DNA of 42,363 nucleotides from the NCBI GenBank assembly GCA_025362035.1, contig JANYIN010000071.1:1-42363 (forward strand). Direction: 5' to 3'. The notes below the pieces were generated by a model that saw only the letters and a list, made by a program, of their open reading frames with translations, was not told where the DNA came from and did no database searches. The DNA is from Gemmatimonadaceae bacterium (GTDB lineage: Bacteria; Gemmatimonadota; Gemmatimonadetes; Gemmatimonadales; Gemmatimonadaceae). The translations under genes were made by a program, and so were the position numbers. Each line of letters opens with the position of its first letter. Within the stretch, counting starts at the first letter, position 1. Positions 8,073-16,522 of this stretch are shown in pieces.

Positions 8073-8642
8073 TCAGGACGACAAGACGGACGAAGACGCG
8101 TATTTCTCGAAGAACGCTTTCCTCGCCTTCGCCACTTTCGGCGCCACGACAGCGCGGCAGTATCCCTGACCGGGATTCTTGGCGAAGTAGTCCTGGTGGT
8201 AGGCTTCCGCCGAGAAATACGCTGGCAGCTCGCTGACCTCGGTCACGATCTTGGCGTCGTACCGGCCGCTCGCCTCCAGCTCGCGGATGATCGCGTCGGC
8301 CGTTTCGCGTTGCTCGCGCGAGTGGAAGAAGATCACCGAACGGTACTGCGTGCCGCTGTCCGCGCCCTGACGGTTGAGCGTGGTGGGGTCGTGAATCACG
8401 AAGAAGATGTCGAGCAGCTCCCGGTAAGAAATCTGCGCAGGATCGAAGGTGATTCGCGCCACCTCGGCATGCCCGGTGCGGCCGGTACACACCTGTTCGT
8501 AGGTGGGATGCTCACCGGTTCCGCCGGCGTATCCGCTCTCGACCTTCGTGACGCCGCGGATGCCGCGATACACCGCGTCGAGACACCAGAAACATCCGCC
8601 GCCAAGTGTCGCGGTTTCGATCGGTGCTGAATTGTCGCTCAT
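8073..8642 (-). CDS. msrA: Peptide-methionine (S)-S-oxide reductase MsrA
   Basis: 189 aa. It reduces methionine-S-sulfoxide in oxidised proteins. The active-site motif is GGGCFWC (catalytic C17, followed by C20), then YRGIRGVTKVESGYAGG, the conserved PTYEQVCTGRTGHAE segment, FDPAQISYRELLDIFF and DSGTQYRSVIF, all typical of MsrA. A further cysteine in GYC near the C-terminus may be the recycling cysteine. There is no signal peptide, so it is cytoplasmic. A GAGG sequence 5 nt upstream supports ATG 8642. It lies 78 bp downstream of the secreted hydrolase gene on the same strand and ends 3 bp from the convergent small membrane-protein gene. Confidence 0.95.
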   Translation of the reverse strand: MSDNSAPIETATLGGGCFWCLDAVYRGIRGVTKVESGYAGGTGEHPTYEQVCTGRTGHAEVARITFDPAQISYRELLDIFFVIHDPTTLNRQGADSGTQYRSVIFFHSREQRETADAIIRELEASGRYDAKIVTEVSELPAYFSAEAYHQDYFAKNPGQGYCRAVVAPKVAKARKAFFEKYASSSVLSS

Positions 8643-8720
8643 GTCTGCCTCATCAAATTGTCCAACAGACTGTACTCGGGCTGGCGCATGCCAGTTCCCG
8701 CGAAGTCATGGAGCGCAGCG

Positions 8721-9824
8721 CTACCGTGTCACCAGCGTTGGCAGCGCGGGAAGCGACGTCAGGAACGCAGCGAACGGCTCCTTCCACACCGCGGCGACGG
8801 TGTGCGTGCCATGGCCGCGTGTTGCGGGCCCGATGGGGATGAGCAGGAACCTGCCGTGCGGCACGCGCGTGATCAGGCGTTCGATAATGCCCAGTTCGGG
8901 CGGGTTCACCTGATCATCGGCGGAGTTGATCGCGAGTAGCGGCGCCTTGATCCTCTCGAGCATGGGCTCGGGGTTGTAATCGCGCGAGGCGTCGAACTGA
9001 TACAGAAAATCGTTCGCGTCGGTGGTCCGCATGCGCGCATCGAGACCGCGAACGATCTGCGCGTCCGCCGAATCGCGGGTGGGTGCATCGCGTTGCTGCA
9101 CGAGCGGGGCGCTGGTCATCATGAAGAGCATCTGCGCCGCCGCCCGGAGCCCGCGCGGCTGGGTGGCATACTCGCCGCCCTTCCATTCCGGATCGTCGCG
9201 GATGTCATCCATCGCCATGCGACGGATCATCCTGTTCCGGCCGGCGATCTGGACGGGCGCGCTTGCGAGCGGCACGATGCCATCCATGAAGGCCGGATAC
9301 CGCTCGCCCCACACCCAGCTGTGCATGCCGCCCATCGACGTGCCCATCACGAGACGCAGGTGCGTCACGTGAAGCTGTTCCGTCAGCAGACGATAGTTGG
9401 CATCAACCATGTCGTCGTAGTTGTAATGCGGAAACGTCGCGTGCAAGCCGTCGCTGGGCTTGCTGGACGCGCCGTGTCCGATGTCGTCGAGCAGCACAAC
9501 GTAGTAGCGAGTCGTATCCAGTGGCTGACCCGCGCCGTACAACTCGTTCGCGAACACGGCCCCAAGGAACTGGGTACCGCTGCCGCCGGTGCCGTGCATG
9601 ATGAGCACCGCGTTGCGCACCACGCCACCCGCGTCCGTGCGGGGCTTCCCGAGTGTTCGAAAATGCAGTCGGAGCGCGGGCAGTACCTCACCGCTCGCGA
9701 ACTTGAAATCCTTGATGACGTAATCGCCCGTGATGCCGGGCAGCGCCGCTGGAGCACTGCGCTGCCCGTCGGCGGGAGTGCCGGTCCATAATGCTAGCGC
9801 GGCGAGAATCAGGAGACGTCGCAT
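8721..9824 (-). CDS. Secreted alpha/beta hydrolase of the homoserine O-acetyltransferase (MetX)-like group
   Basis: 367 aa. The start at ATG 9824 gives a clean signal peptide (MRRLLILAALALWTGTPADG), so it is exported; the frame extends upstream without support. The fold markers are LIMHGTGGSGTQF (oxyanion-hole region), nucleophile S163 in GTSMGGMHSW, acid D303 or D304 in INSADDQVNPPE, and a histidine at 338 or 341 in RGHGTHT. The GxSMGGM elbow and the overall layout match the MetX/hydrolase family. True MetX enzymes are cytoplasmic, so a periplasmic esterase or acyltransferase is more likely here; the substrate is unknown. A short unknown gene lies just upstream and msrA downstream on the same strand. 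Confidence 0.85.
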   Translation of the reverse strand: MRRLLILAALALWTGTPADGQRSAPAALPGITGDYVIKDFKFASGEVLPALRLHFRTLGKPRTDAGGVVRNAVLIMHGTGGSGTQFLGAVFANELYGAGQPLDTTRYYVVLLDDIGHGASSKPSDGLHATFPHYNYDDMVDANYRLLTEQLHVTHLRLVMGTSMGGMHSWVWGERYPAFMDGIVPLASAPVQIAGRNRMIRRMAMDDIRDDPEWKGGEYATQPRGLRAAAQMLFMMTSAPLVQQRDAPTRDSADAQIVRGLDARMRTTDANDFLYQFDASRDYNPEPMLERIKAPLLAINSADDQVNPPELGIIERLITRVPHGRFLLIPIGPATRGHGTHTVAAVWKEPFAAFLTSLPALPTLVTR

Positions 9825-9901
9825 CGATCGTCGGAGCACAGGACGTAGGAACCGAAAGGCCCGGTTTGAGCGACGCGCGGATGTCGCCCGGAGCTCGGAC
9901 G

Positions 9902-10138
9902 TCAACGCTTCGGCAGCGGCGACGCCAGCGTGATCATCCGGCCGAGTCCGTTGTCCGACATCTTCTCCCACTGCCAGCCAACGGTGACCGATACTGGCGT
10001 CGCCACGGACGCTGTGCTGCACGAAAGCGTGACGTCCATGCCGATCGGTCGATCTGCCCCTCCGTCGACGACCGGCGTGTCGGCGGATTCACACTGCCAC
10101 TTCCGACCGGATGCGTCCGTCAAATTGCGCTGCGTCAT
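9902..10138 (-). CDS. Small conserved-looking protein of unknown function
   Basis: 78 aa, MTQRNLTDASGRKWQCESAD..., with no membrane segment or signal peptide. It looks beta-rich (DVTLSCSTASVATPVSVTVGWQWEKM) and has two cysteines. A well-placed Shine-Dalgarno (GAGGA, 10149-10145, 6 nt before ATG) and good codon usage support a real gene. A TATAGT sequence further upstream may be its -10 box. It precedes the secreted hydrolase gene by 77 bp on the same strand. I do not recognise the family. Confidence 0.6.
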   Translation of the reverse strand: MTQRNLTDASGRKWQCESADTPVVDGGADRPIGMDVTLSCSTASVATPVSVTVGWQWEKMSDNGLGRMITLASPLPKR

Positions 10139-10215
10139 AGGTCTTCCTCGGGTCCAGCATGGGCCTGCACCAACGATACCTGATGAACTATAGTCTGGGG
10201 GCGTGCCCGTTATCT

Positions 10216-10554
10216 CTACCGGCCCTGCTTACGCTCGAACAGCACAATCCCCTCGTCCGTGCTTGCTGCGAGCGTCAGGGCCGGGTGCCACGCGGTGAAC
10301 GGCAACAGGCCTGGCAGCACGACGGATGCGCGATCGAGAAACGCGTCGAAACCGGGTGCCTGTTCCTCCAGCTCCATCACGGATCCATCCGCGAGATCGA
10401 CTCCCAGGCAGATGGCATCGGGTCCTGTACCGGCTTGGCGATACGCGCGTAACCGCCGCACGTCGGACCACCGTGCCGACGCTGCACAGCGACTGCCCAC
10501 CCAGAGTGCGAAGCCGGCCGCGACCACGACGACGCGGTCGGAATCGCGAGTCAC
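10216..10554 (-). CDS. Hypothetical protein, second gene of a two-gene unit
   Basis: 112 aa from GTG 10554, 4 bp after the stop of the upstream small gene, which suggests co-translation. The product begins VTRDSDRVVVVAAGFALWVG and alternates hydrophobic beta-like stretches (CLGVDLADGSVMELEE, SVVLPGLLPF, GIVLFERKQGR). No clear signal peptide, catalytic motif or known domain is seen. The frame is open to 10635, but that part overlaps the upstream gene. Function unknown. Confidence 0.55.
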   Translation of the reverse strand: MTRDSDRVVVVAAGFALWVGSRCAASARWSDVRRLRAYRQAGTGPDAICLGVDLADGSVMELEEQAPGFDAFLDRASVVLPGLLPFTAWHPALTLAASTDEGIVLFERKQGR

Positions 10555-10558
10555 AGGT

Positions 10559-10885
10559 TCACAGAGCGGCGAATCCGGTCCTGCCGTGTTCTTCGCGCAT
10601 GGATGGATCCAGCACGATGGCCACGATGCTCTCATACGAGACGACGGCTCTGAACAAATCGTGCGGCTGTGCCTCGGTTCCGGGCTGCCCGAACCGCGGA
10701 CGGTGATGCGCGAGGTCCCCCTTGCCGAGATATGCCTCGATCGTCACGAAGCCGGATGAGATTTCCGTCACGGATCGCACTCGGTGCGTCTGACCATTCA
10801 CCAGATGAATCTCGACGATCGGACTGCCGCCCATGGCCTCGACGTCGCGTGCCAGACTCGTTCGGAAATATTCTGCGTCGAACAT
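10559..10885 (-). CDS. Hypothetical small beta-rich protein, first gene of a two-gene unit
   Basis: 108 aa from ATG 10885 (MFDAEYFRTSLARDVEAMGG); an in-frame GTG at 10912 would add nine residues. That GTG lies 11 nt after a TATCTT box (10929-10924), so the longer form may be the one made with a very short leader. The middle reads VEIHLVNGQTHRVRSVTEISSGFVTIEAYLG and later RAVVSYESIVAIVLDPS, a strand pattern reminiscent of small Sm-like barrels, but I cannot assign it. It is followed 4 bp later by the second small gene. Confidence 0.55.
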   Translation of the reverse strand: MFDAEYFRTSLARDVEAMGGSPIVEIHLVNGQTHRVRSVTEISSGFVTIEAYLGKGDLAHHRPRFGQPGTEAQPHDLFRAVVSYESIVAIVLDPSMREEHGRTGFAAL

Positions 10886-10978
10886 GCATGCACTGGGATG
10901 AGAGGAAATCACCTACGCCGCGAAAGATACCGCATGTCCGGACGAGCGTGGCTTCCCGAGGGTATCTCATCCGAATTC

Positions 10979-13027
10979 TTACGGTGATGGAATTCCGATC
11001 GAATCGCCTGCGGGCAGCTTCTTCGACCGGGCGAGTTCCGAACGCGCGTTGCCAACGAGCGTGGCCCGGGTCTGCCACAGCTGCATCGCCAGGTCGTACT
11101 TCACGAGGACGTTGTGCAGCCAATACGGCCGGTTCTCGCGGAGCCACGCGGCCTCGTACAGGTCACGCGTCAGGCCGTATGCATCGCGGAGGTCCTGCGC
11201 TCGGCCGTTGATGCCCGTGATCTCACCGAGCTCGTGCCCCGCGTCTCGGCGTGTCGTGTCGGCGGCATGGGCGTAGGCGAGACGAATGTCGTCCGCTATC
11301 TGGAACTTCATACCGATCACGTCGAGCCGCCGAGCGCCGAGTTCCATCGCGTCGAGTGCGTCGGGGCGAACGACCGGGCCAGCGTTGCGCAATTGCGCGA
11401 TGGAAACGATTGCCGATTCGGCAAGAACGCGCAGATCGTGCGCCACCGGCCGAATGCGGTTCGCCATAAGCACCCCGTCCGCACTGAAGGGGTCCTGCCA
11501 GAACAACCCGTCGCTGCCGCTCCCGATGCCCGCCGTCTGCAGGACGGCGTGTGCCGCCATCAGCTGACGCTCCGCCGCGTCGGCGAGTCCCGTCCTATCG
11601 CGGTGGAAGGCGCGCCCGAAGGATTTCTGGAATGCCTCGATGCTGCTCTCACCGGCTTGCCAGCCAGCCGCCGCTCCAAAGAGCACGCCCGCCCACGTCT
11701 GGTTGAAGATCGCTTCTCCGTCGTCGTCCCACGTGGTGTTCAACAGACCCGTGGCACCGAGCTTCTGTCCGTCGCGCACGAAATTGCGGATGTTGATGAA
11801 CGCGGTGTTGTTGTTGGGATACACCATGTTCCAATTGCTCACTCCCGGAGCGACCCACGTTTCGATGCCTGCGTTCGTAAACGGACGGATCTGCCGCTCG
11901 AAGCTGCTGCCCGCACCGTAGTCCCACGCGACGGCGATCATGTCCTTCGGCAGTGCTGCCACGAGGTCCGGATGATTGCCGGCGACGTCCCCCCAGAACA
12001 GGTATCGCTTGCCCGGCTTGCGGATGGATTCGACGATGTGCTTGAGGAAGCCGAGGTAGACCGGTCCGATGCCGTCCTGCTTCAGCGCGGCTGCCGTTTG
12101 TCCCCGTCCGAGTTCGAACGTCTCGTCGGCGCCGATGTGCACGAATCGGCTCGGGAAGATGGAATCGATTTCCGCGAACCAGTGCGTGATGAGTGACATC
12201 GATCCAGGCTGACCGGGCGCGAGCACATGCCCTCGAGGCGTTTCCGCCAGCGATGCATAGAGCTCGTACTTCAATGCGTGATGGAGATGGCCAAACGCTT
12301 CCTGTTCGGGAATCACATCGATGTGATAATTGCGAGCGACGGACACGATCTCCGCCACGTCAGCGCGCGAGAAGCCGCCGCCGGGCGGAGCGATGAGTGG
12401 ATCGGAGAGGTACGAGAGCGTGTGCTCGAAGTACGGTGAGTACACGTTCAATTTGTACGCGGCAAAGGTACGCAGCTGCCGCTTCACGAAGTCGAGTGTC
12501 GGCACTGGCCCGCGCGAGACATCGTCGTGCAGGCCGCGATATTTCATGGCGGGCCAATCGCGCACCGTCGCCATGTGCAGCACCGCGCGCCCCCCGCGCC
12601 CCTCGACAAGCTGCTTGACGGTCTGTGCCCCGTAGAACACGCCAGCCGCGGTTTCGCCGATCACCGTGAGCGTGGAGCCGTCCGTCACGATGACGTAACC
12701 TTCGTCGTGCATTGCCGGCGCGAAGTTCATGTGGGATCTCGTCAGCAGTACGCGCGCGGATGGCGATGTCGCGCGCAATAGCACGACGCGTGCACTTCCG
12801 GCGCCGCCGGCCAGGGGAACGCCCACCTCGCGCAGGGCGTCACGCAGATCGCGCGCCACGAACGCGTCCGCCGAATCCGACGGCACCACGACCACGAGTC
12901 CGCGTGCGAGCGCGACGTCTCGTTCCGCGTGCACCTCGCGGGGCTGTGGAAGCAGCACCGGCGGCGGCGGCCCTTGCGCTGCCGCGGAGAGAGCGCACAG
13001 CGTGGACAAAAGAACGGAGAGACGCAT
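10979..13027 (-). CDS. Secreted glycoside hydrolase family 20 (beta-N-acetylhexosaminidase-like)
   Basis: 682 aa. It removes terminal N-acetylhexosamine residues from glycans by substrate-assisted catalysis. ATG 13027 gives a signal peptide (MRLSVLLSTLCALSAAAQG) and has a GAGGAG Shine-Dalgarno just upstream. Residues about 25-140 form the GH20b domain (LLPQPREVHAERDVAL... and VIGETAAGVFYGAQTVKQL). The barrel begins MKYRGLHDDVSRG, with the catalytic pair D301-E302 in HIGADETFELG; GH20 enzymes usually read HxGGDE, so one Gly is replaced by Ala. The region after about residue 480 is helical and unassigned. It probably degrades chitin or peptidoglycan-derived sugars in the periplasm or outside. 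It is divergent from the DedA-type gene. Confidence 0.85.
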   Translation of the reverse strand: MRLSVLLSTLCALSAAAQGPPPPVLLPQPREVHAERDVALARGLVVVVPSDSADAFVARDLRDALREVGVPLAGGAGSARVVLLRATSPSARVLLTRSHMNFAPAMHDEGYVIVTDGSTLTVIGETAAGVFYGAQTVKQLVEGRGGRAVLHMATVRDWPAMKYRGLHDDVSRGPVPTLDFVKRQLRTFAAYKLNVYSPYFEHTLSYLSDPLIAPPGGGFSRADVAEIVSVARNYHIDVIPEQEAFGHLHHALKYELYASLAETPRGHVLAPGQPGSMSLITHWFAEIDSIFPSRFVHIGADETFELGRGQTAAALKQDGIGPVYLGFLKHIVESIRKPGKRYLFWGDVAGNHPDLVAALPKDMIAVAWDYGAGSSFERQIRPFTNAGIETWVAPGVSNWNMVYPNNNTAFINIRNFVRDGQKLGATGLLNTTWDDDGEAIFNQTWAGVLFGAAAGWQAGESSIEAFQKSFGRAFHRDRTGLADAAERQLMAAHAVLQTAGIGSGSDGLFWQDPFSADGVLMANRIRPVAHDLRVLAESAIVSIAQLRNAGPVVRPDALDAMELGARRLDVIGMKFQIADDIRLAYAHAADTTRRDAGHELGEITGINGRAQDLRDAYGLTRDLYEAAWLRENRPYWLHNVLVKYDLAMQLWQTRATLVGNARSELARSKKLPAGDSIGIPSP

Positions 13028-13216
13028 CCCACTCCTCGAGGCAGATTCCAATGAAGGCGGCGCGCGGCGCATCGGAGATCGTGCCTCACGCCGCAGCGGT
13101 GCGTCGATAAATTGATTCAACGCCCGTCGGCATAGTCCTGGAGGAATGTTCGTATCCTGGCGCTCATCCTGCAATCCGCCGTCCCGGTTCTCGGGAACCT
13201 TCGCCACCTGACCCTC

Positions 13217-13855
13217 ATGGGTCGGCTGTGGCGATACGCCGTTCTCGGCGTCTCAAGCATCTTCTTCGAGGAGACGAACCCCATCTGGGGCGGCATCGCG
13301 GTGCGGCGGGGGCGTCTGGACTTGGTCGGCGTCATCTTCGCGGTGGCTCTTGGCACATGGATCGCGTCGATCGCACTCTACGCCCTCGGACGTTGGCGGA
13401 TCGAGTGGGTGCGTCACCGCTGGCCGCAGCAGTACCAGATGCTCGACGGTGCGCTTCGGATCGTGGCAAGAAACCCGTGGCGCGCATCCCTCAGCATCCG
13501 CTTTGTCTATGGGCTGCGCCTTCCGTTGCCCATCGCGTGCGGCGCAGCCACAGTGCCGTTCTCCCTGTACGCAGCCGCCAGCGGCATCAGTTGTGTTGTT
13601 TGGGCGGGCGTATTCTCCTATCTCGGCCTCATGCTCGGCAGGACGGCGCTGCGCGTACTGTCATACACGCATTCACTCGACGTTCGCCTCAGCATCGTCG
13701 CAATCCTGCTGTTCGTGTTGCTGTCAATTCTGACGCGACGCAGGTGGAACGCGGCGCGTACTCAACCTGAGGCAGTCCGGAAAATTCCGCTTGGTCCCGC
13801 ACCGGAAGCGCTGCAGACCCCGCCCACGGAGAGCGATTCGACCTTGTCGTCGTGA
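13217..13855 (+). CDS. DedA/VTT-family membrane protein
   Basis: 212 aa. Inner-membrane protein of the DedA family, whose members act as lipid scramblases or transporters. The family marks are FFEETNPIWGGIAVRRGRLDL near the N-terminus, where DedA proteins have E-x-x-(hydrophobic)-P and a glycine-rich hairpin, and SIRFVYGLRLPLPIACGAA...SGISCVVWAGVFSYLGLMLG, which corresponds to the conserved RF-x-x-G-x-R region and following helix. A further helix lies at about 160-178 (VRLSIVAILLFVLLSILT), and a hydrophilic Pro/Ser-rich tail ends the protein. The frame remains open about 80 bp upstream without a normal start codon, so the N-terminus is uncertain. It converges on the decarboxylase gene with 51 bp between. 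Confidence 0.75.
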   Translation: MGRLWRYAVLGVSSIFFEETNPIWGGIAVRRGRLDLVGVIFAVALGTWIASIALYALGRWRIEWVRHRWPQQYQMLDGALRIVARNPWRASLSIRFVYGLRLPLPIACGAATVPFSLYAAASGISCVVWAGVFSYLGLMLGRTALRVLSYTHSLDVRLSIVAILLFVLLSILTRRRWNAARTQPEAVRKIPLGPAPEALQTPPTESDSTLSS

Positions 13856-13906
13856 GCGACGGTCCGTGCCCGAGGGCCGTTCCCCGTAGATGGTCGTGGT
13901 CGACAG

Positions 13907-15370
13907 TCAGGCAGACATCCGCTGCGCAGCCGCGCGCAACAATTCCCAGGCGCGCGCGACGTGTTGCTCCTCAGTTCGAATGTTCCCCACCGCGAGGCGA
14001 AGCACGTACTTGCCGGCCAGCTTCGTGTGCGAGAGGTATGCGTCGCCGCTCTCGTTCACGCACTGGAGAATGGCCATGTTCAGGCGCTCTCGTTCGTCTT
14101 CGCTCGTGCCGAGGGGCGCATAACGAAAGCAGACGAGCGAGAGCGGCGTGGGCGCCGCGACCTCCCACCCGTCGGCCTCGCAGACCCACTCCGAGAACCG
14201 TCGCGCAAGCTCGCAGTGTCGTTCCAGTCGTGCCGCAAGGCCATCCGCGCCGAACGCGCGCATCACCATCCAGAGCTTGAGCGCGCGGAACCGGCGCCCG
14301 AGCTGGACGCCGTAGTCCATGAGGTTCACGACCTCGTCCTGCTCGCGCGTGACGAGGTACTCCGGCACCAGCGAAAATGCGCGCTTCAGTACGTGCGGGT
14401 GCCGCGTGTAGAAGGCCGAACAGTCGATGGGAGTGAACAACCACTTATGTGGGTTGATCACGAGCGAATCGGCGCCTTCGATTCCAGCGAGCACGTGGCG
14501 AAACTTCGGCGACACGGCGGCGACACCACCGTACGAACCGTCCACGTGCAGCCACACCCGCTCACGCGTGCAGATCGCGGCGATCTCCGGCACCGGATCG
14601 ATGCTGGAAGTGCTGGTCGTTCCCACCGTGGCCACGCACGCCAATGGCAGCATGCCCGCCGAACGATCTGCCGCCATCGCGTCGGCCAACCGCTCCGGCA
14701 GCATGCGATATGCGTCGTCCACGGCAATCTTCACGACGTTCTCGAGTCCAAAGCCCAGTGTCAGCGCACCCTTTTCCACCGACGAATGCGCGTGCTCGGA
14801 GCAGTAGACACGCAGTACCGGGAGGTCGGAACGCCCCGCCATGCCGCGGCCGCGAATGGCCAGATCCGGTTTGGCCTCGCGCGCGGCGGCCAGCGCCAGC
14901 AAGGTGGAAATCGACGCCGTGTCGTTGATCAGCCCGAACCACTCATCGTTCAATCCGATCAGCTGTCGCAGCCAGCTCATGGCGAGCGCTTCGAGCTCCG
15001 TCGCCGCGGGCGATGTTTTCCAGAGCATGGCGTTGACATCCAGCGCCGCGATCAGCAATTCGGCGAGGATGCCGGGGATGGAGGCGGAGATGGAGAAGTA
15101 CGCGAAAAAGCCGGGATGATTCCAATGCGTGATCCCGGGTAGAATCTTCGATTCGAAATCGGCGAGAATCCGGTCGAGCGACTCGCCTGCGGCAGGGGGA
15201 GCGTCCGGCAATGACCGTCGCACGTCTCCCGGTGCAAGCGGCGAGAGGACTGGATATCGCTCGGGATGGTCGAGATATGTGGCGATCCAGGCGAGGATCC
15301 TCTGTCCGTGAACGAGTAGCTCGCTCGTGGGGAGGTCACCCTGCGCGTTGGGTGCGGCGCGGTCAGTCAT
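13907..15370 (-). CDS. Pyridoxal-phosphate-dependent aromatic-L-amino-acid decarboxylase (group II)
   Basis: 487 aa from ATG 15370 (an in-frame GTG lies at 15376). It is predicted to decarboxylate an aromatic amino acid to the amine. Motifs of the family run in order: THWNHPGFFAYF, NAMLWKTSPAATELEALAM, the TASISTLLALAAAREAK cofactor helix, EHAHSSVEKGALTLG, TVGTTSTSSIDPV, HVDGSYGG (PLP-binding Asp) and NPHKWLF with Schiff-base K309. The C-terminal small domain contains YGVQLGRRFRALKLW. It lies 66 bp downstream of an ABC-2 exporter and behind the Phe/Tyr biosynthesis genes on the same strand, so Tyr or Phe are attractive substrates; that is inference from position. An aldehyde-forming relative cannot be excluded. 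Confidence 0.88.
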   Translation of the reverse strand: MTDRAAPNAQGDLPTSELLVHGQRILAWIATYLDHPERYPVLSPLAPGDVRRSLPDAPPAAGESLDRILADFESKILPGITHWNHPGFFAYFSISASIPGILAELLIAALDVNAMLWKTSPAATELEALAMSWLRQLIGLNDEWFGLINDTASISTLLALAAAREAKPDLAIRGRGMAGRSDLPVLRVYCSEHAHSSVEKGALTLGFGLENVVKIAVDDAYRMLPERLADAMAADRSAGMLPLACVATVGTTSTSSIDPVPEIAAICTRERVWLHVDGSYGGVAAVSPKFRHVLAGIEGADSLVINPHKWLFTPIDCSAFYTRHPHVLKRAFSLVPEYLVTREQDEVVNLMDYGVQLGRRFRALKLWMVMRAFGADGLAARLERHCELARRFSEWVCEADGWEVAAPTPLSLVCFRYAPLGTSEDERERLNMAILQCVNESGDAYLSHTKLAGKYVLRLAVGNIRTEEQHVARAWELLRAAAQRMSA

Positions 15371-15436
15371 CGACACCGTGATGGGCGTTGCATTTGAAGC
15401 CGCTTCCGGGGCGAGTTCCGAGCGCTCGTCTCGGTT

Positions 15437-16522
15437 TCACCGCCACCTGAACAACCGGAGTGCCAGCGAGAAAGTGACTACGAGCCACGCCGCCACGATC
15501 GCCAGGGACGGCGCCACCGCGGCCCATCCCGCTCCCTGCAGCATCGTCGCGCGGAGTGCGTTGATGGTCGCGGTGAGCGGCAACGCTTGAATGAACGGTT
15601 GCGCAACCTTCGGAAAATTGCTGGACGAGAAGAACACCCCCGAGAGCACCCACATCGGCAGCATCGCCATGTTCATCAGCCCGGAGACGCCTTCCATCGT
15701 TCGCGCGCGCGACGCGATGAGCAGTCCGAGCCCGCCAAACGCCAGCGCGGCGAGAACCGCAACCGCCAACAGTTGAAGCACTGATCCTCGCACCGGTACA
15801 CCAAACAGCAGCCGGGCGCACCCGACCACCACGGCAAGCTCGAGAATCAGGAAGGCAAAGCGCGAGAAGAGAAACGACGCCAGATATTGCGTCCGTCGCA
15901 TCGGCGTCGATACCAGGCGCTTCAACAGATTGCGTCGCCGCGCCTCGACGATGGCGAAGCCGAGGCCCCAGATGCCGCCGCCCATGATGTTCATGCCGAG
16001 CAGTCCAGGAATCACGAAATCGATATAGCGTGATCCCTTCTCTCGCACGCGACGTTCGCTCACCCCAACCGGGTCCCGTCGTCCCGCCGCTCGCTGGAGT
16101 GCGTCGTCCGTGAGGAACCGGGCCGTTCGGCCCTCCGGTCGAGTATCGTCGAAGCGGTACTCCACGCCGTCGAGGGTATTCGGCACGACCACGAGAGCCA
16201 CGTCGCCCGTGCGCAGGGACTGCGCCGCGGCCGCCGCCTCGAGCAACTCCACCTTCAATCCAGGTGCACGTGCAAGACGCGCATAGAGCGAATCACTTCG
16301 TGGAGTGCCGCGTACGACCGCGATCGCGATCACGTCTGCCGGCTTGTTCCGGAAGGCGATGCCCAGACCGAGCGCGAGAATGACGGGGAACGCAAAGGTC
16401 CAGAACACTGCCTCGGGCTCGCGATAGAACTCGCGAAAACGAACGAGCGTGAGCTGGGCCAACGAGCCATCCCGCCACGAGGCCTTGGAGCGGCTGGACG
16501 GGTGCGGCGTGGGCTCAGTCAT
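15437..16522 (-). CDS. ABC-2 type transporter permease
   Basis: 361 aa. Membrane subunit of an ABC exporter. The first helix (FWTFAFPVILALGLGIAF, about 40-57) is followed by a large extracytoplasmic domain (about 60-165) and then five more helices from YIDFVIPGLLGMNIMGGG onward, including RRRNLLKRLVSTPMRRTQYLAS, the amphipathic coupling region typical of ABC-2 permeases of the NatB/YhaP kind, and the GVSGLMNMAMLPMWVLSGVFFS segment. Its start overlaps the end of the ATPase gene by 8 bp, so the two form one transporter. The substrate is unknown. The downstream neighbour is the aromatic amino acid decarboxylase. Confidence 0.9.
   Translation of the reverse strand: MTEPTPHPSSRSKASWRDGSLAQLTLVRFREFYREPEAVFWTFAFPVILALGLGIAFRNKPADVIAIAVVRGTPRSDSLYARLARAPGLKVELLEAAAAAQSLRTGDVALVVVPNTLDGVEYRFDDTRPEGRTARFLTDDALQRAAGRRDPVGVSERRVREKGSRYIDFVIPGLLGMNIMGGGIWGLGFAIVEARRRNLLKRLVSTPMRRTQYLASFLFSRFAFLILELAVVVGCARLLFGVPVRGSVLQLLAVAVLAALAFGGLGLLIASRARTMEGVSGLMNMAMLPMWVLSGVFFSSSNFPKVAQPFIQALPLTATINALRATMLQGAGWAAVAPSLAIVAAWLVVTFSLALRLFRWR

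Noticed and set aside
11114-12196. Plus-strand open frame (360 codons) opposite the GH20 gene
   Set aside because: Antisense shadow of the GH20 catalytic domain.
13961-15142. Long plus-strand open frame (393 codons) opposite the decarboxylase
   Set aside because: It is the antisense of a gene with clear family motifs; its translation is His/Arg-rich with no domain.
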